64,000 bases of DNA from Pisaster brevispinus (lineage: Eukaryota; Echinodermata; Asteroidea; Forcipulatida; Asteriidae): contig JAMKCF010000018.1 of NCBI GenBank assembly GCA_023634235.1, positions 1,504,474 to 1,568,473 of the forward strand. Reading direction: 5' to 3'. Positions 1-11,500 of the stretch are shown here, one piece after another (positions within the stretch are counted from its first letter, which is position 1; every line of letters starts with the position of its first letter). Position numbers and translations under genes: made by a program. Under the pieces are notes generated by a model that saw nothing but the letters and a program-made list of their open reading frames with translations, ran no database searches and was not told the DNA's origin.

Positions 1-351
1 TTCTTCGTCAGAAGCTTCTCTTAGAATTAGGAAGAATCTGTTTTTTAAATTTACAAGACTTCTTTTAAAACTAGTTGACATTTAACCAGGAATGAACTCT
101 CCTAAAACGACACTCAGGTGTGCAACTTCTAAGCAGATTTTCTCTTTTTTTCTTGGGTTCTTGTTACTTAGAAACCTGACATACACTGTACAAGTATTTG
201 CCCGAGAAAGTGTCCTTCATTTGGGTTCTAGATACCAAGATGTGTGTCTGTACAGTGGTAATATATCAAAGATAAACTGAAAGAGAGAAATATCTGTCTT
301 AGTTGTTCGCAACAGTTTTATGTAGATCTACTTAAGATATTATCTCACGCC

Positions 352-565
352 GTTGTGTTGGTGCAATAAGGTTGTAACTCAATTTTGCAACAAAGTCGTA
401 TCTCGTGCGAACATGCTCCCTGCAACAATACCGTGTTTCGGCATCCATTGTCTTCGCGCGAACATCAGGGTTATTTTAGGCGAGATACGACTTTGTCACT
501 TTGTAACGCTCGCATTTCTTCTAAATCCTAATTTGGGAGATATGACCTTGTTGCACTGTTCTAAC
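352..565. repeat. Small inverted-repeat element
   Basis: Two 16-bp perfect inverted arms, ACAAAGTCGTATCTCG at 390-405 and its reverse complement at 481-496, lie inside weaker outer arms. The structure resembles a MITE or fold-back element. Ends and target-site duplication are not certain. Confidence 0.5.
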
Positions 566-879
566 AATAACCTCATGCTTACAAATGATCAAAATTGTTT
601 ACGATGTTATTTTTGTTTTCTGAAGTTCAAAACTAATTCCCTTAATTAATTTTTTATTTTTTATTTGATTTGACATAATGCCGGTATATGTGAATCGCCA
701 CCAGTATTGCAACTTCTCGGAATTTTTTTTGTAAATGTTAGTCTAAATTGCTAATTATTACAGGGAAAAATAGTTCATTTCTGTGTAAAAAAAAAGAGTA
801 CTTTATTCGGAAGAAATTATTTGCATGAAGTACTCAGTTTATGATCATTTACCGTCCTGTGGTGAAATTTAATGCAGTT

Positions 880-1075
880 GATTAGCAGATTTGAGTTCAG
901 GTGACCAGCCAAAACACCATGTAATGTATTCTGATTGTGACTGGTTCTCCGCAAAGTTTGCTTAGCACTGTTTTCTGCTGAGCAGAAATCAGAGACTGAT
1001 TTCCATATTACAAAATATGACATTTTGGCTGGTACCCAATCTAAATTGCTGGAAGTACATCTGCTAAGCAACTCT
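880..1075. repeat. Interspersed GCTAAGCA/CCAGCCAAAA repeat
   Basis: Shares the order CCAGCCAAAA..CATG, GACTGGTTCTC, GCTTAGCA and GCTGAGCA with copies at 34,110-34,210, 38,390-38,578, 45,150-45,395 and 48,428-48,626. It is a high-copy short element in this genome. Confidence 0.6.
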
Positions 1076-1454
1076 GTGAAATCTACCCTTAATGATTCAA
1101 CGCTGGTCCGAGTTCGGTTACTCCAGGTCAGTTTTTGACAAAGTAAGAAACATGGTATTAAGAGACATTTAGTGAGTAAAAAATCCGTTCAAGTTTCACG
1201 GGTTTTGTAAAAAAGTTGTTTTTCACGGACACGTTGAAATAAACCGCTCTCTAATAAAAAAATTGTGGGTGGGGTGGATTGGGGGCATTTAACCGTTAAA
1301 AACATTTCTTAATTAGTTTTTTGTTTGCTTCAAAACTTAATTAGCAGGGAACCATTCAAAGCAATATTATTTACACGGTATTTTGGCTGGTAACCTGGGT
1401 CGCTGAGTGAGAGCTTTATGTACAGTTAGTAAATACAGGATTGAAACTGGTCCC

Positions 1455-1615
1455 TCGTCGCTGGGCTTGCTCGGTGGTTTACCTGATGAGACAACTGCTA
1501 CTAGATTGCAGGTTGTGGGTTCGAATCCCGTCCGAGTAGGACGGCTGTTTTCTTTGCAAGGACTCAGGAAAGCACTGAGAACACAGTTCCTATTTCAAAA
1601 AAACAAAAGAATATA
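1455..1615 (+). mobile_element. tRNA-headed SINE
   Basis: A tRNA-like head with box A-like TGCTCGGTGG and box B GGTTCGAATCC at 1,518-1,528, followed by a unique body and an A-rich tail (AAAACAAAAGAATATAAAAT). The internal pol III promoter and A-rich end are the hallmarks of a SINE. Confidence 0.7.
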
Positions 1616-1804
1616 AAATAAAGTAAGTTTTGTTTTGTTTTTTGTTTTTTTTTAAGGATAAAGAAGAGAAGTGGAAATGTTTCTGATCTTATTGAAACCC
1701 TTTAACATTCTAAGATTTATAAATGTTAATAGTTTTTATTTATTTTGTTTTTTATTTGTTACAAGTATATAACCATGTTTGTGTGTGAGTTGTTACGTTG
1801 ATTG

Positions 1805-2085
1805 ATTTTCAGTCAGTAGGATTTGAAACTTTACATGGTGGATTACAATCTAGTGAGGTTTGTGGTAACATCATGTACATGAGTAGGATTTGAAGTTTTG
1901 CATGGTGGGAATACAATCTAGTAAGATTTGCTGTAACACCATGTGTATGATTAGGATTTGAAACTTTGCATGGTGGAGATACAATCTAGTAAGGTTTGCT
2001 GTAACACCATGTACATGAGTAAGATTTGAAACTTTGCATGGAGGAGATACAATCTAGTAAGGTTTGTGGAGACACCAAGTACATC
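1805..2085 (+). repeat. 68-bp minisatellite, about 4 copies
   Basis: Units contain GATTTGAAACTTTGCATGG, ACAATCTAGTAAGG and CACCATGTACATGAGT. The copies differ by a few substitutions. One diverged single copy lies far away at 55,216-55,285, so the unit derives from an interspersed family. Confidence 0.85.
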
Positions 2086-2397
2086 AAACTCTCTGTGGTA
2101 CATCAAGTTGTGGTGGCAGCTTCCTCCAGAAAACGATCAGAGCATTCTGATCAAAGTATCAAGTTGTTAAAGCACCAGTTCTTCGCTGAACCTCCACATA
2201 CCATAGAGAGAGTTATGTGTACATGTTGTCTCAGCAAACCTCGCTAGTTTTTCAGCTAAGGTGTTTTCTAGAAGCAGCAGAAGAACTTTGATGAGGCAGT
2301 TTTGGGATAGGAAGAACTTGATAGAGCACTGACTAGGTATATTTCACGACTTTGTAAAAACTTGAATTTTGTTTAGTGAAAGGTTTAAATTTGATAT

Positions 2398-2535
2398 TAG
2401 GCGATGTCCGCATTAATGGTTTTAGCAGTGGCTATAGCCGGAATGCTGAAAAGTCATTATTCTTCAACGTTATCGCTTTAGCTAACAGCCATAGCTGTAG
2501 CCAAAGCCATTTGATGCAGGCACGGCCTTATTGCT
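2398..2535 (+). repeat. Interspersed repeat (TAGCTGTAGCC family)
   Basis: Contains AGCCATAGCTGTAGCCAAAG and ends near GGCACGGCCTT. A second copy in the same orientation is at 42,900-43,020. Inner inverted symmetry (GTGGCTATAGCC against GGCTACAGCT-like arms) suggests a MITE. Confidence 0.55.
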
Positions 2536-3088
2536 TTTATGGCAGCTGTGGGTTCATAGGTCAACAAAACAATAAAATGTCCATGTATTTCTTCAACTGA
2601 AACACCAGCATTATAATTGAATTTCTTTGTTTAAAAAAAAAAATTAATTTTTGATGATTGTTTTGTATTTTTGTTAATATAGAAGTGAATTACCGTTGAT
2701 TGTTTAATTTTCCCCAGTTCTGGTAATTGCAAATAAGGAGGAGTAGACTTTTTTAATTGAAACTTATCAGTCATCACACTGAATGATCACAAATCATGTG
2801 GGTTATAGAGGGATTTAGGGAGTGGTTCTGACGTTTCGACGAGGCAGATCTAGTGGTCTTCAAGAACCCTGCTGACGGTGGATCTCCTTTATGTCTCCAG
2901 CGTGGCTTTGTATATAAACCATGAAAGCTGGATTATGATATTATTATAACGATTATCAAGAGTTGTGATTTGTAAAGATGTATGTACATTAAGCCTTCAT
3001 CAACTTCAATCTAACATAAGAAAACCAAATAAACAATGTAAGTTATTCTTTACTATAAAAACATAGATTTCAAGTCGTTCTTGTTTTG
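2536..3088. other. Intergenic DNA, no gene seen
   Basis: AT-rich. A GACGTTTCGACGAGGCAGAT stretch at about 2,831 resembles the GTTTCGA-type ends found in some retroelement remnants, but I cannot assign it. Confidence 0.4.
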
Positions 3089-3632
3089 TGATTTTATCTG
3101 ATTTCAGCCCATTTTTTGACGATTCAAGGCTAACCCCTTGTGATTATATCCGGTTTGAGCAGTTTTGACAAGGCATACCCCTTGTGAATTATCAAATTTT
3201 AGCTCATTTTTGACTTACCCTTTGGGGTTTTATCCATTTTTAGTCCATTTTTGACAAAAAAGCAAGGCTTACCCTTGTGAATTATCCAATTTTAGCCCAT
3301 TTTTGACTTACCCCTTGTGTTTTTATCCATTTGGAGTCAATTTTTCACAAATTTTTTTTGGCAAAAATGCAAAGCTAGCCCCTTATGATTTTATCCAATA
3401 TCGGTCAATGTTTGACATAAATGCAAAGCTTACTCCTTGTGATTTTATCCAATATCGGTCAATGTTTGACATAAATGCAAAGCTTACTCCTTGTGATTTT
3501 ATCCAATATCGGTCAATGTTTGACATAAATGCAAAGCTTACTCCTTGTGATTTTATCCAATATCTGTCAATGTTTGACATAAATGCAAAGCTTACCCCTT
3601 GTGATATTATCCAATTTCAGCCCATTTTTTTC
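3089..3632 (+). repeat. 54-bp satellite, diverged proximal array
   Basis: About ten units of the same family as the main array. The first are degenerate. Four nearly identical 54-bp units lie at about 3,380-3,600 (ATCGGTCAATGTTTGACATA, AATGCAAAGCTTACTCC). The unit is 18 codons long, so open frames run through it, but nothing suggests a gene. Confidence 0.9.
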
Positions 3633-3904
3633 AGCCCACCTTGAGGTTCAAGTTACATAAAAAACATCAGCAGTACCCACTACATTGTTTTGAATATATA
3701 AAAAAACACTCCCTGAATTGGTTCAAATGTAAAAAAAAAAAAAAAATGCTGGACCCACCAGTTGTGATTTTGTTTACAATTCCTTGCTTACTTTTCAACA
3801 ATCAATGCTTTCTTACATCCAAGGTCAATATCAGTTAATAAGCATCAGTAAAGCCTACAGCATCATTTTTTTTAAAGCCTAAAACGCAAAATAAAATATG
3901 CTGG

Positions 3905-5360
3905 ATCTTGTGTACGCTTGAGGCTTCTTACGTATGAAGCCTGCTGTATGCTTGTTTAAGCACATTGACGTTGGTAGTATATGTGTGAGGCTTTATACGT
4001 ATGAAGCCTGCTGTTTGCTTGTTGAATCACATTGACGTTGGTAGTATATGTGTGAGGCTTCATACAAATAAAGCCTGCTGTATGCTTGTTGAATCACATT
4101 TGCGTTGGTAATATATGTGTGAGGCTTCATACAAATGAAGCCTGCTGTATGCTTGTTGAATCACATTGACGTTGGTAGTATATGTGTGAGGCTTCATACA
4201 AATGAAGCCTGCTGTATGCTTGTTAAATCACATTGTCTTTGGTAGTGTATGCTTGAGGCTTCATACAAATAAAGCCTGCTGTATGCTCGTTGAATCACAT
4301 TGTCTTTGGTAGTGTATGCTTGAGGCTTCATACGTATGAAGCCTGCTGTATGCTTGTTGAAGCACATTGACATTGGTAGTATATGTGTGAGGCTTTATAC
4401 GTATGAAGCCTGCTGTATGCTTGTTGAAGCACATTGACGTTGGTAGTATATGTGTGAGGCTTCATACGTATGAAGCCTGCTGTATGTTTGTTGAAGCACA
4501 TTGACGTTGTTAGTATATGTGTGAGGCTTCATACAAATGAAGCCTGCTGTATGCTTGTAGAATCACATTGACTTTGGTAGTGTATGCTTGAGGCTTCATA
4601 AGTATAAAGCCTGCTGTATGCTTGTTGAATCACATTGACGTTGGTAGTATATGTGTGAGGCTTCATACAAATGAAGCCTGCTGTATGCTTGTTGCAGCAC
4701 ATTGACGTTGGTAGTATATGTGTGAGGCTTTATACGTATGAAGCCTGCTGTATGCTAGTTGAATCACATTGCATTGGTAGTATATGTGTGAGGCTTCATA
4801 CGTATGAAGCCTGCTGTATGCTTGTTGAAGCACATTGACGTTGTTAGTATATGTGTGAGGCTTCATACAAATGAAGCCTGCTGTATGCTTGTTGAATCAC
4901 ATTGACGTTGGTAGTCTTTGTGTGAGGCTTTATACGTATGAAGCCTGCTGTATGCTTGTTGAAGCACATTGACGTTGTTAGTATATGTTTGAGGCTTCAT
5001 ATGTATGAAGCCTGCTGTATGCTTGTTGAATCACATTGACGTTGTTAGTATATGTGTGAGGCTTCATACGTATGAAGCCTGCTGTATGCTTGTTGAATCA
5101 CATTGACGTTGTTAGTATATGTTTGAGGCTTCATACGTATGAAGCCTGCTGTATGCTTGTTGAATCACATTGACGTTGGTAGTATATGTGTGAGGCTTCA
5201 TACAAGTGAAGCCTGCTGTATGCTTGTTGAAGCACAATGACGTTGGCAGTATATAATTGAGGCTTCATACGTATGAAGCCTGCTGTATGCTTGTTGAATC
5301 ACATTTTTTTGCCATGTATAGGCTTGTTCGAGGCTTCATTTGTGTGAAGCCTCCTTTCTG
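3905..5360 (+). repeat. 67-bp hairpin satellite, about 21 copies
   Basis: Each unit reads GAGGCTTCATACGTATGAAG, CCTGCTGTATGCTTGTTGAA, then a TCACATTGACGTTGGTAGTA segment. It contains a 20-bp palindrome (GGCTTCATACGTATGAAGCC). Variant units mostly change the loop (ACGT to ACAA) while keeping the stem arms. The copies are closely similar in the centre and diverge at both ends. Confidence 0.93.
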
Positions 5361-5534
5361 CTGGTTGAATTGAATCTACTTGGCATGTTTTTCCTTGAAG
5401 TTGTTGCCCTTTTTTATATTTACTATATATTTCCCAAAGATTAGCTTTAATCCAAGGTCAATTTCAGTTAGTAAGCATCAGGAGAAAACGTAATTTCAAA
5501 ACTTGGACTGAATTTTATTAAAATGGTTGATGTG

Positions 5535-5700
5535 CACCTGCTGATGTGAACGCTTGAGGCATCATACCTCTGAAGCCTCCTGTACTCTTGTTGAATCCAA
5601 TTGTCTTGGCAGTGTATGCTTGAGGCTTCATAAGTATGAATCCTGCTGTATGCTGGTTTATTTAGATCGACTTGGCATGTGTATGCTTGATTTTTTCATT
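5535..5700 (+). repeat. Diverged copies of the 67-bp satellite
   Basis: Two decayed units (GCTTGAGGCATCATACCTCT, GCTTGAGGCTTCATAAGTAT) are separated from the main array by about 180 bp of unrelated AT-rich DNA. Confidence 0.75.
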
Positions 5701-6009
5701 TTGTTTAATATTTTTATACTTATCAATATTTCGCAAATTATAGATTATATCCTTCCTTTTGCACATTGCTTGTTATAACGCCCCCTTACAAACGTTCTGC
5801 TTTTCGATTGGTATTGCGTGTGCAAATGATATGTCTTATTTTTACTAGAAGGCGGCACAAAAGCAATGTGCTATTCTTGCAGATTAGACAAGGTACTATA
5901 CCCGTGGCAACTGATGTACTATACCCAAGACAACAGCAGCTTCTTAGTACCTAGACATCTAGACACAATGTATGTTTGGGATGTTATAAAACAAATGAAA
6001 CATAAAAAA

Positions 6010-6440
6010 CCCATATGAAGCCTCATGTTTCAAGCTTGCAGAATGCTTCACCCGTATGAAGCCTCATGTTTCAAGCTTGCACAAGGCTTCACCTATATGA
6101 AGCCTCATGTTTTAAGCTTGCATGAGGCTTCACCCGTATGAAGCCTCATATTTTTGCAAGCTTGCACAAGGCTTCACCTGTATGAAGCCTCATGTTTCAA
6201 GCTTGCAGAAGGCTTCACCCCTTGTAAAACCTCGTATTTCAAGCTTGTAGACGGCTTCACCCATAAGAAGCCTTCTGTATGCTTTTTAAAGCACATTGAC
6301 TTGGCAGTGTATGTTTGAGGCTTCACTCGTATGAAGCCATGTTTGTTGAATCGCACATTGATGTTGGTAGTATATACTTGAAGCTTCATACGTATGAAGC
6401 CTGCTGTATGCTTATTGAATCACATTGACTTTGGTGGTAT
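6010..6440 (+). repeat. 41-bp derivative array plus terminal 67-bp units
   Basis: About six units of roughly 41 bp (ATGAAGCCTCATGTTTCAAG then CTTGCACAAGGCTTCACC) keep the GAAGCC/GGCTTC arms of the 67-bp family but have a different core. Two 67-bp-type units follow and run directly into the 54-bp satellite at about 6,438. Confidence 0.85.
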
Positions 6441-7707
6441 ATCTGATTTCAGCCCATTTTCGACAAAAAAACAAGGCTTACCCCTTGTTATTTTTTCTAA
6501 TTTCAGCCCATTTTTTTACAAAAAAGCAAGGCTTACCCCTTGTGATTTTATCTGATTTCAGCCAATTTTTGACAAAAAAGCAAGGCTTACCACTTGTGAT
6601 TTTTTCTGATTTCAGCCCATTTTTGACAAAAAAGCAAGGCTTAGCCCTTGTGATTTTCCCTATTTCAGCCCATTTTTGACAAAAAAGAATGGCATACCCC
6701 TTGTGATTTTATCTGATTTCAGCCCATTTTTGACAAAAAAACAAGGCTTACCCCTTGTGATTTTTTCTGATTTCAGCCCATTTTTGACAAAAAAGCAAGG
6801 CTTACCCCTTGTGATTTTATCTGATTTCAGCCAATTTTTGAAAAAAAAGCAAGGCTTACCCCTTGTGATTTTTTCTGATTTCAGCAAATTTTTGGCAAAA
6901 AAGTAAGGCTTACCCGTTGTGACTTTTTCTGATTTCAGCCCATATTTGATAAAAAAGCAAGGCTAACCCCTTGTAATTTTATCTGATTTCAGCCCATTTT
7001 TGACAAAAAAGCAAGGCTTACCCCTTGTGATTTTATCTGATTTCAGCCCATTTTGGACAAAAAAGCAAGGCTTACCCCTTGTGATTTTTTCTGATTTCAA
7101 CCCATTTTTGAAAAAAAAGTAAGGCGATACCCCTTGTGATTTTATCTGATTTTATCCCATTTTTGACAAACAAGCAAGGCTTACAACCCTTGTGATTTTA
7201 TCTGATTTCAGCCAATTTTTGACAAAAAAGCAAGGCTTACCCCTGTGATTTTTTTCTGATTTCAACCCATTTTTGACAAAAAAGTAAGGCTTACCCCTTG
7301 TGATTTTTTCTGATTTCAGCCCTATTTTAACAAAAAAGTAAGGCTTACCCCTTGTTATATTATCTGATTTCAGCCCATTTTCGATAAAAAAGCAAGGCTT
7401 ACCCCTTGTGATTTTTTCGGATTTCAGCCAATTTTTGACAAAAAAGTAAAGCTTACCCCTTGTGATTTTATCTGATTTCAGCCAATTTTTGACAAAAAAG
7501 CAAGGCTTACCCCTTGTGATTTTATCTGATTTCAGCCCATATTTGATAAAAAAGCAAGGCTTACCCCTTGTGATTTTTTTCTGATTTCAACCCATTTTTG
7601 AAAAAAAGTAAGGCTTACCCCTTGTGATTTGTTCTGATTTCAGCCCATTTTTGAAAAAAAAGCAAGACTTACCCATTGTGATTTTATCTACTTTCAGCCA
7701 ATTTTTG

Positions 7708-8535
7708 ACAAAAAAGTAAGGCTTACCCCTTGTGATTTAATCTGATTTCAGCCCGTTTTTGACAAAAAAGTAAGGCTTACCCCTTGTGATTTATTCTAAT
7801 TTCAGCCCATTTTTGACAAAAAAGCAAGGCTTACCCCTTGTGAATTTTTCTAATTTCAGCCCATTTTAGACAAAAAAGCAAGGCTTACCCCTTGTGATTT
7901 TATCTGATTTCAACCCATTTTTGAAAAAAAGGCTTACCCCTTGTGATTTTATCTACTTTCAGCCAAATTTTGACAAAAAAAGTAAGGCTTACCCCTTGTG
8001 ATTTTATCTGATTTCAGCCAATTTTTGACAAAAAAGCAAGGCTTACCCCTTGTGATTTTCCAGATTTCAGCCCAGTTTTGACAAGAAAGTAAGGCTTACC
8101 CCTTGTGATTTTATCTGATTTCAGCCAATTTTTGACAAAAAAGTAAGGCTTACCCCTTGTGATTTAATCTGATTTCAGCCCGTTTTTGACAAAAAAGTAA
8201 GGCTTACCCCTTGTGATTTATTCTAATTTCAGCCCATTTTTGACAAAAAAGCAAGGCTTACCCCTTGTGAATTTTTCTAATTTCAGCCCATTTTAGACAA
8301 AAAAGCAAGGCTTACCCCTTGTGATTTTATCTGATTTCAACCCATTTTTGAAAAAAAGGCTTACCCCTTGTGATTTTATCTACTTTCAGCCAAATTTTGA
8401 CAAAAAAAGTAAGGCTTACCCCTTGTGATTTTATCTGATTTCAGCCAATTTTTGACAAAAAAGTAAGGCTTACCCCTTGTGATTTTATCTGATTTCAGCC
8501 CATTTTTGACAAAAAAGCAAGGCTTACCCCTTGTG
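7708..8535 (+). repeat. 427-bp local duplication within the satellite
   Basis: The variant order around GATTTAATCTG, CCCGTTTTTGAC, GATTTATTCTAATTTCAG and CCATTTTAGACAAAA at 7,734 onward is repeated from 8,161, a shift of about 427 bp or eight units. Confidence 0.8.
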
Positions 8536-11500
8536 ATTTTCCAGATTTCAGCCCAGTTTTGACAAGAAAGTAAGGCTTACCCCTTGTGATTTTATCTGAT
8601 TTCAGCCAATTTTTGACAAAAAAGTAAGGCTTTCCCCTTGTGATTTTTTCTGATTTCAGCCCATTTTTTAAAAAAAAGCAAGACTTACCCCTTGTGATTT
8701 TATCTACTTTCAGCAAATTTTTGACAAAAAAGTAAGGCTTACCCCTTGTGATTTAATCTGATTTCAGCCCGTTTTTGACAAAAAAGTAAGGCTTACCCCT
8801 TGTGAATTTTTCTAATTTCAGCCCATTTTTGACAAAAAAGCAAGGCTTACCCCTTGTGATTTTATCTGATTTCATCCAATTTTTGACAAAAAAGTAAGGC
8901 TTACCCCTTGTGATTTTATCTGATTTCAGCCCATTTTTAACAAAAAGGTAAGGCTTACCCCTTGTGATTTTTTTCTAATTTCAGCCCATTTTTGACAAAA
9001 AAGTAAGGCTTACCCCTTGTGATTTTATCTGATTTCAGCCAATTTTTGACAAAAAAGTAAGGCTACCCCTTATGATTTTTTCTGATTTCAGCCCATTTTT
9101 GACAAAAAAGCAAGGCTTACCCCTTGTGATTTTTTTTCTGATTTCAACCCATTTTTGAAAAAAAAGTAAGGCTTACCCCTTGTGATTTTTTTCTGATTTC
9201 AACCCATTTTTGAAAAAAAAGGCTTACCCCTTGTGATTTTATCTGATTTCAGCCAATTTTTGACAAAAAAGTAAGGCTTACCCCTTGTGATTTTATCTGA
9301 TTTCAGCCCATTTTTGACAAAAAAGCAAGGCTTACCCCTTGTGATTTTCCAGATTTCAGCCCAGTTTTGACAAGAAAGTAAGGCTTACCCCTTGTGATTT
9401 TATCTGATTTCAGCCAATTTTTGAAAAAAAAGTAAGGTATACCCCTTGTGATTTTTTCTGATTTCAGCCCATTTTTGACAAAAAAGCAAGACTTACCCCT
9501 TCTGATTTTATCTACTTTCAGCCAATTTTTGACAAAAAAAGTAAGGCTTACCCCTTGTGATTTTTTCTAATTTCAGCCCATTTTTGACAAAAAAGCAAGG
9601 CTTACCCCTTGTGAATTTTTCTAATTTCAGCCCATTTTTGACAAAAAAGCAAGGCTTACCCCTTGTGAATTTTTCTAATTTCAGCCCATTTTAGACAAAA
9701 AAGCAAGGCTTACCCCTTGTGATTTAATCTGATTTCAGCCAATTTTTGACAAAAAAGTAAGGCTTACCCCTTGTGATTTTATCTGATTTCAGCCCATTTT
9801 TAACAAAAAGGTAAGGTATACCCCTTGTGATTTTTTCTAATTTCAGCCCATTTTTGACAAAAAAGTAAGGCTTACCCCTTGTGATTTTATCTGATTTCAG
9901 CCCATTTTTGACAAAAAAGCAAGGCTTACCCCTTGTGATTTTTTTCTGATTTCAACCCATTTTTGAAAAAAAGTAAGTCATACCCCTTGTGATTTTATCT
10001 ACTTTCAGCCCATTTTTGACAAAAAAGTAAGGCTTACCCCTTGTGATTTTGTCTGATTTCAGCCAATTTTTGTCAAAAAAGCAAGGCTTACCCCTTGTGA
10101 TTTTTTCGGATTTCAACCCATTTTTGACAAAAAAGTAAGGCTTACCCCTTATGATTTTTTCTGATTTCAGCCCATTTTTGACAAAAAAGCAAGGCTTACC
10201 CCTTGTGATTTTATCTGATTTCATCCAATTATTGACAAAAAAGTAAGGCTTACCCCTTGTGATTTTCCAGATTTCAGCCAATTTTTAACAAAAAGGTAAG
10301 GTATACCCCTTGTGATTTTTTCTAATTTCAGCCCATTTTTGACAAAAAAGTAAGGCTTACCCCTTGTGATTTTATCTGATTTCAGCCAATTTTTGACAAA
10401 AAAGTAAGGCTACCCCTTATGATTTTTTCTGATTTCAGCCCATTTTTGACAAAAAAGCAAGGCTTACCCCGTGTGATTTTTTTTCTGATTTCAACCCATT
10501 TTTGACAAAAAAGGCTTACCCCTTGTGATTTTATCTGATTTCAGCCAATTTTTGACAAAAAAGTAAGGCTTACCCCTTGTGATTTTATCTGATTTCAGCC
10601 CATTTTTGACAAAAAAGCAAGGCTTACCCCTTGTGATTTTCAAGATTTCAGCCCAGTTTTGACAAGAAAGTAAGGCTTACCCCTTGTGATTTTATCTGAT
10701 TTCAGCCAATTTTTGACAAAAAAGTAAGGCTTACCCCTTGTGATTTTTTCTGATTTCAGCCCATTTTTGAAAAAAAAGCAAGACTTACCCCTTCTGATTT
10801 TATCTACTTTCAGCCAATTTTTGACAAAAAAAGTAAGGCTTACCCCTTGTGATTTTATCTGATTTCAGCCCGTTTTTGACAAAAAAGTAAGGCTTACCCC
10901 TTGTGATTTTTTTCTAATTTCAGCCCATTTTTGACAAAAAAGCAAGGCTTACCCCTTGTGAATTTTTCTAATTTCAGCCCATTTTAGACAAAAAAGCAAG
11001 GCTTACCCCTTGTGATTTTATCTGATTTCAGCCAATTTTTGACAAAAAAGTAAGGCTTACCCCTTGTGATTTTATCTACTTTCAGCCCATTTTTGACAAA
11101 AAAGTAAGGCTTACCCCTTGTGATTTTATCTGATTTCAGCCCATTTTTGACAAAAAAGCAAGGCTTACCCCTTGTGATTTTATCTACTTTCAGCCCATTT
11201 TTGACAAAAAAGTAAGGCTTACCCCTTGTGATTTTATCTACTTTCAGCCCATTTTCGACAAAAAAGTAAGGCTTACCCCTTGTGATTTTATCTGATTTCA
11301 GCCCATTTTTGACAAAAAAGCAAGGCTTACCCCTTGTGATTTTTTTCTGATTTCAACCCATTTTTGAAAAAAAAGGCTTACCCCTTGTGATTTTATCTGA
11401 TTTCAGCCAATTTTTGACAAAAAAGTAAGGCTTACCCCTTGTGATTTTATCTGATTTCAGCCCATTTTTGACAAAAAAGCAAGGCTTACCCCTTGTGATT

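Larger units (their letters stand above)
1..1400. other. AT-rich intergenic DNA
   Basis: No exon with conserved coding sequence or paired splice sites is visible. It contains an inverted repeat (about 352-565) and one GCTAAGCA-type short interspersed repeat (880-1,075). Confidence 0.5.

Noticed and set aside
3303..3644. Open frames on both strands over the proximal 54-bp array
   Set aside because: Same cause: unit length divisible by three in a satellite.
3905..5360. CRISPR array (regular repeats with spacing)
   Set aside because: The whole 67-bp unit is repeated with no unique spacers, and the genome is eukaryotic.
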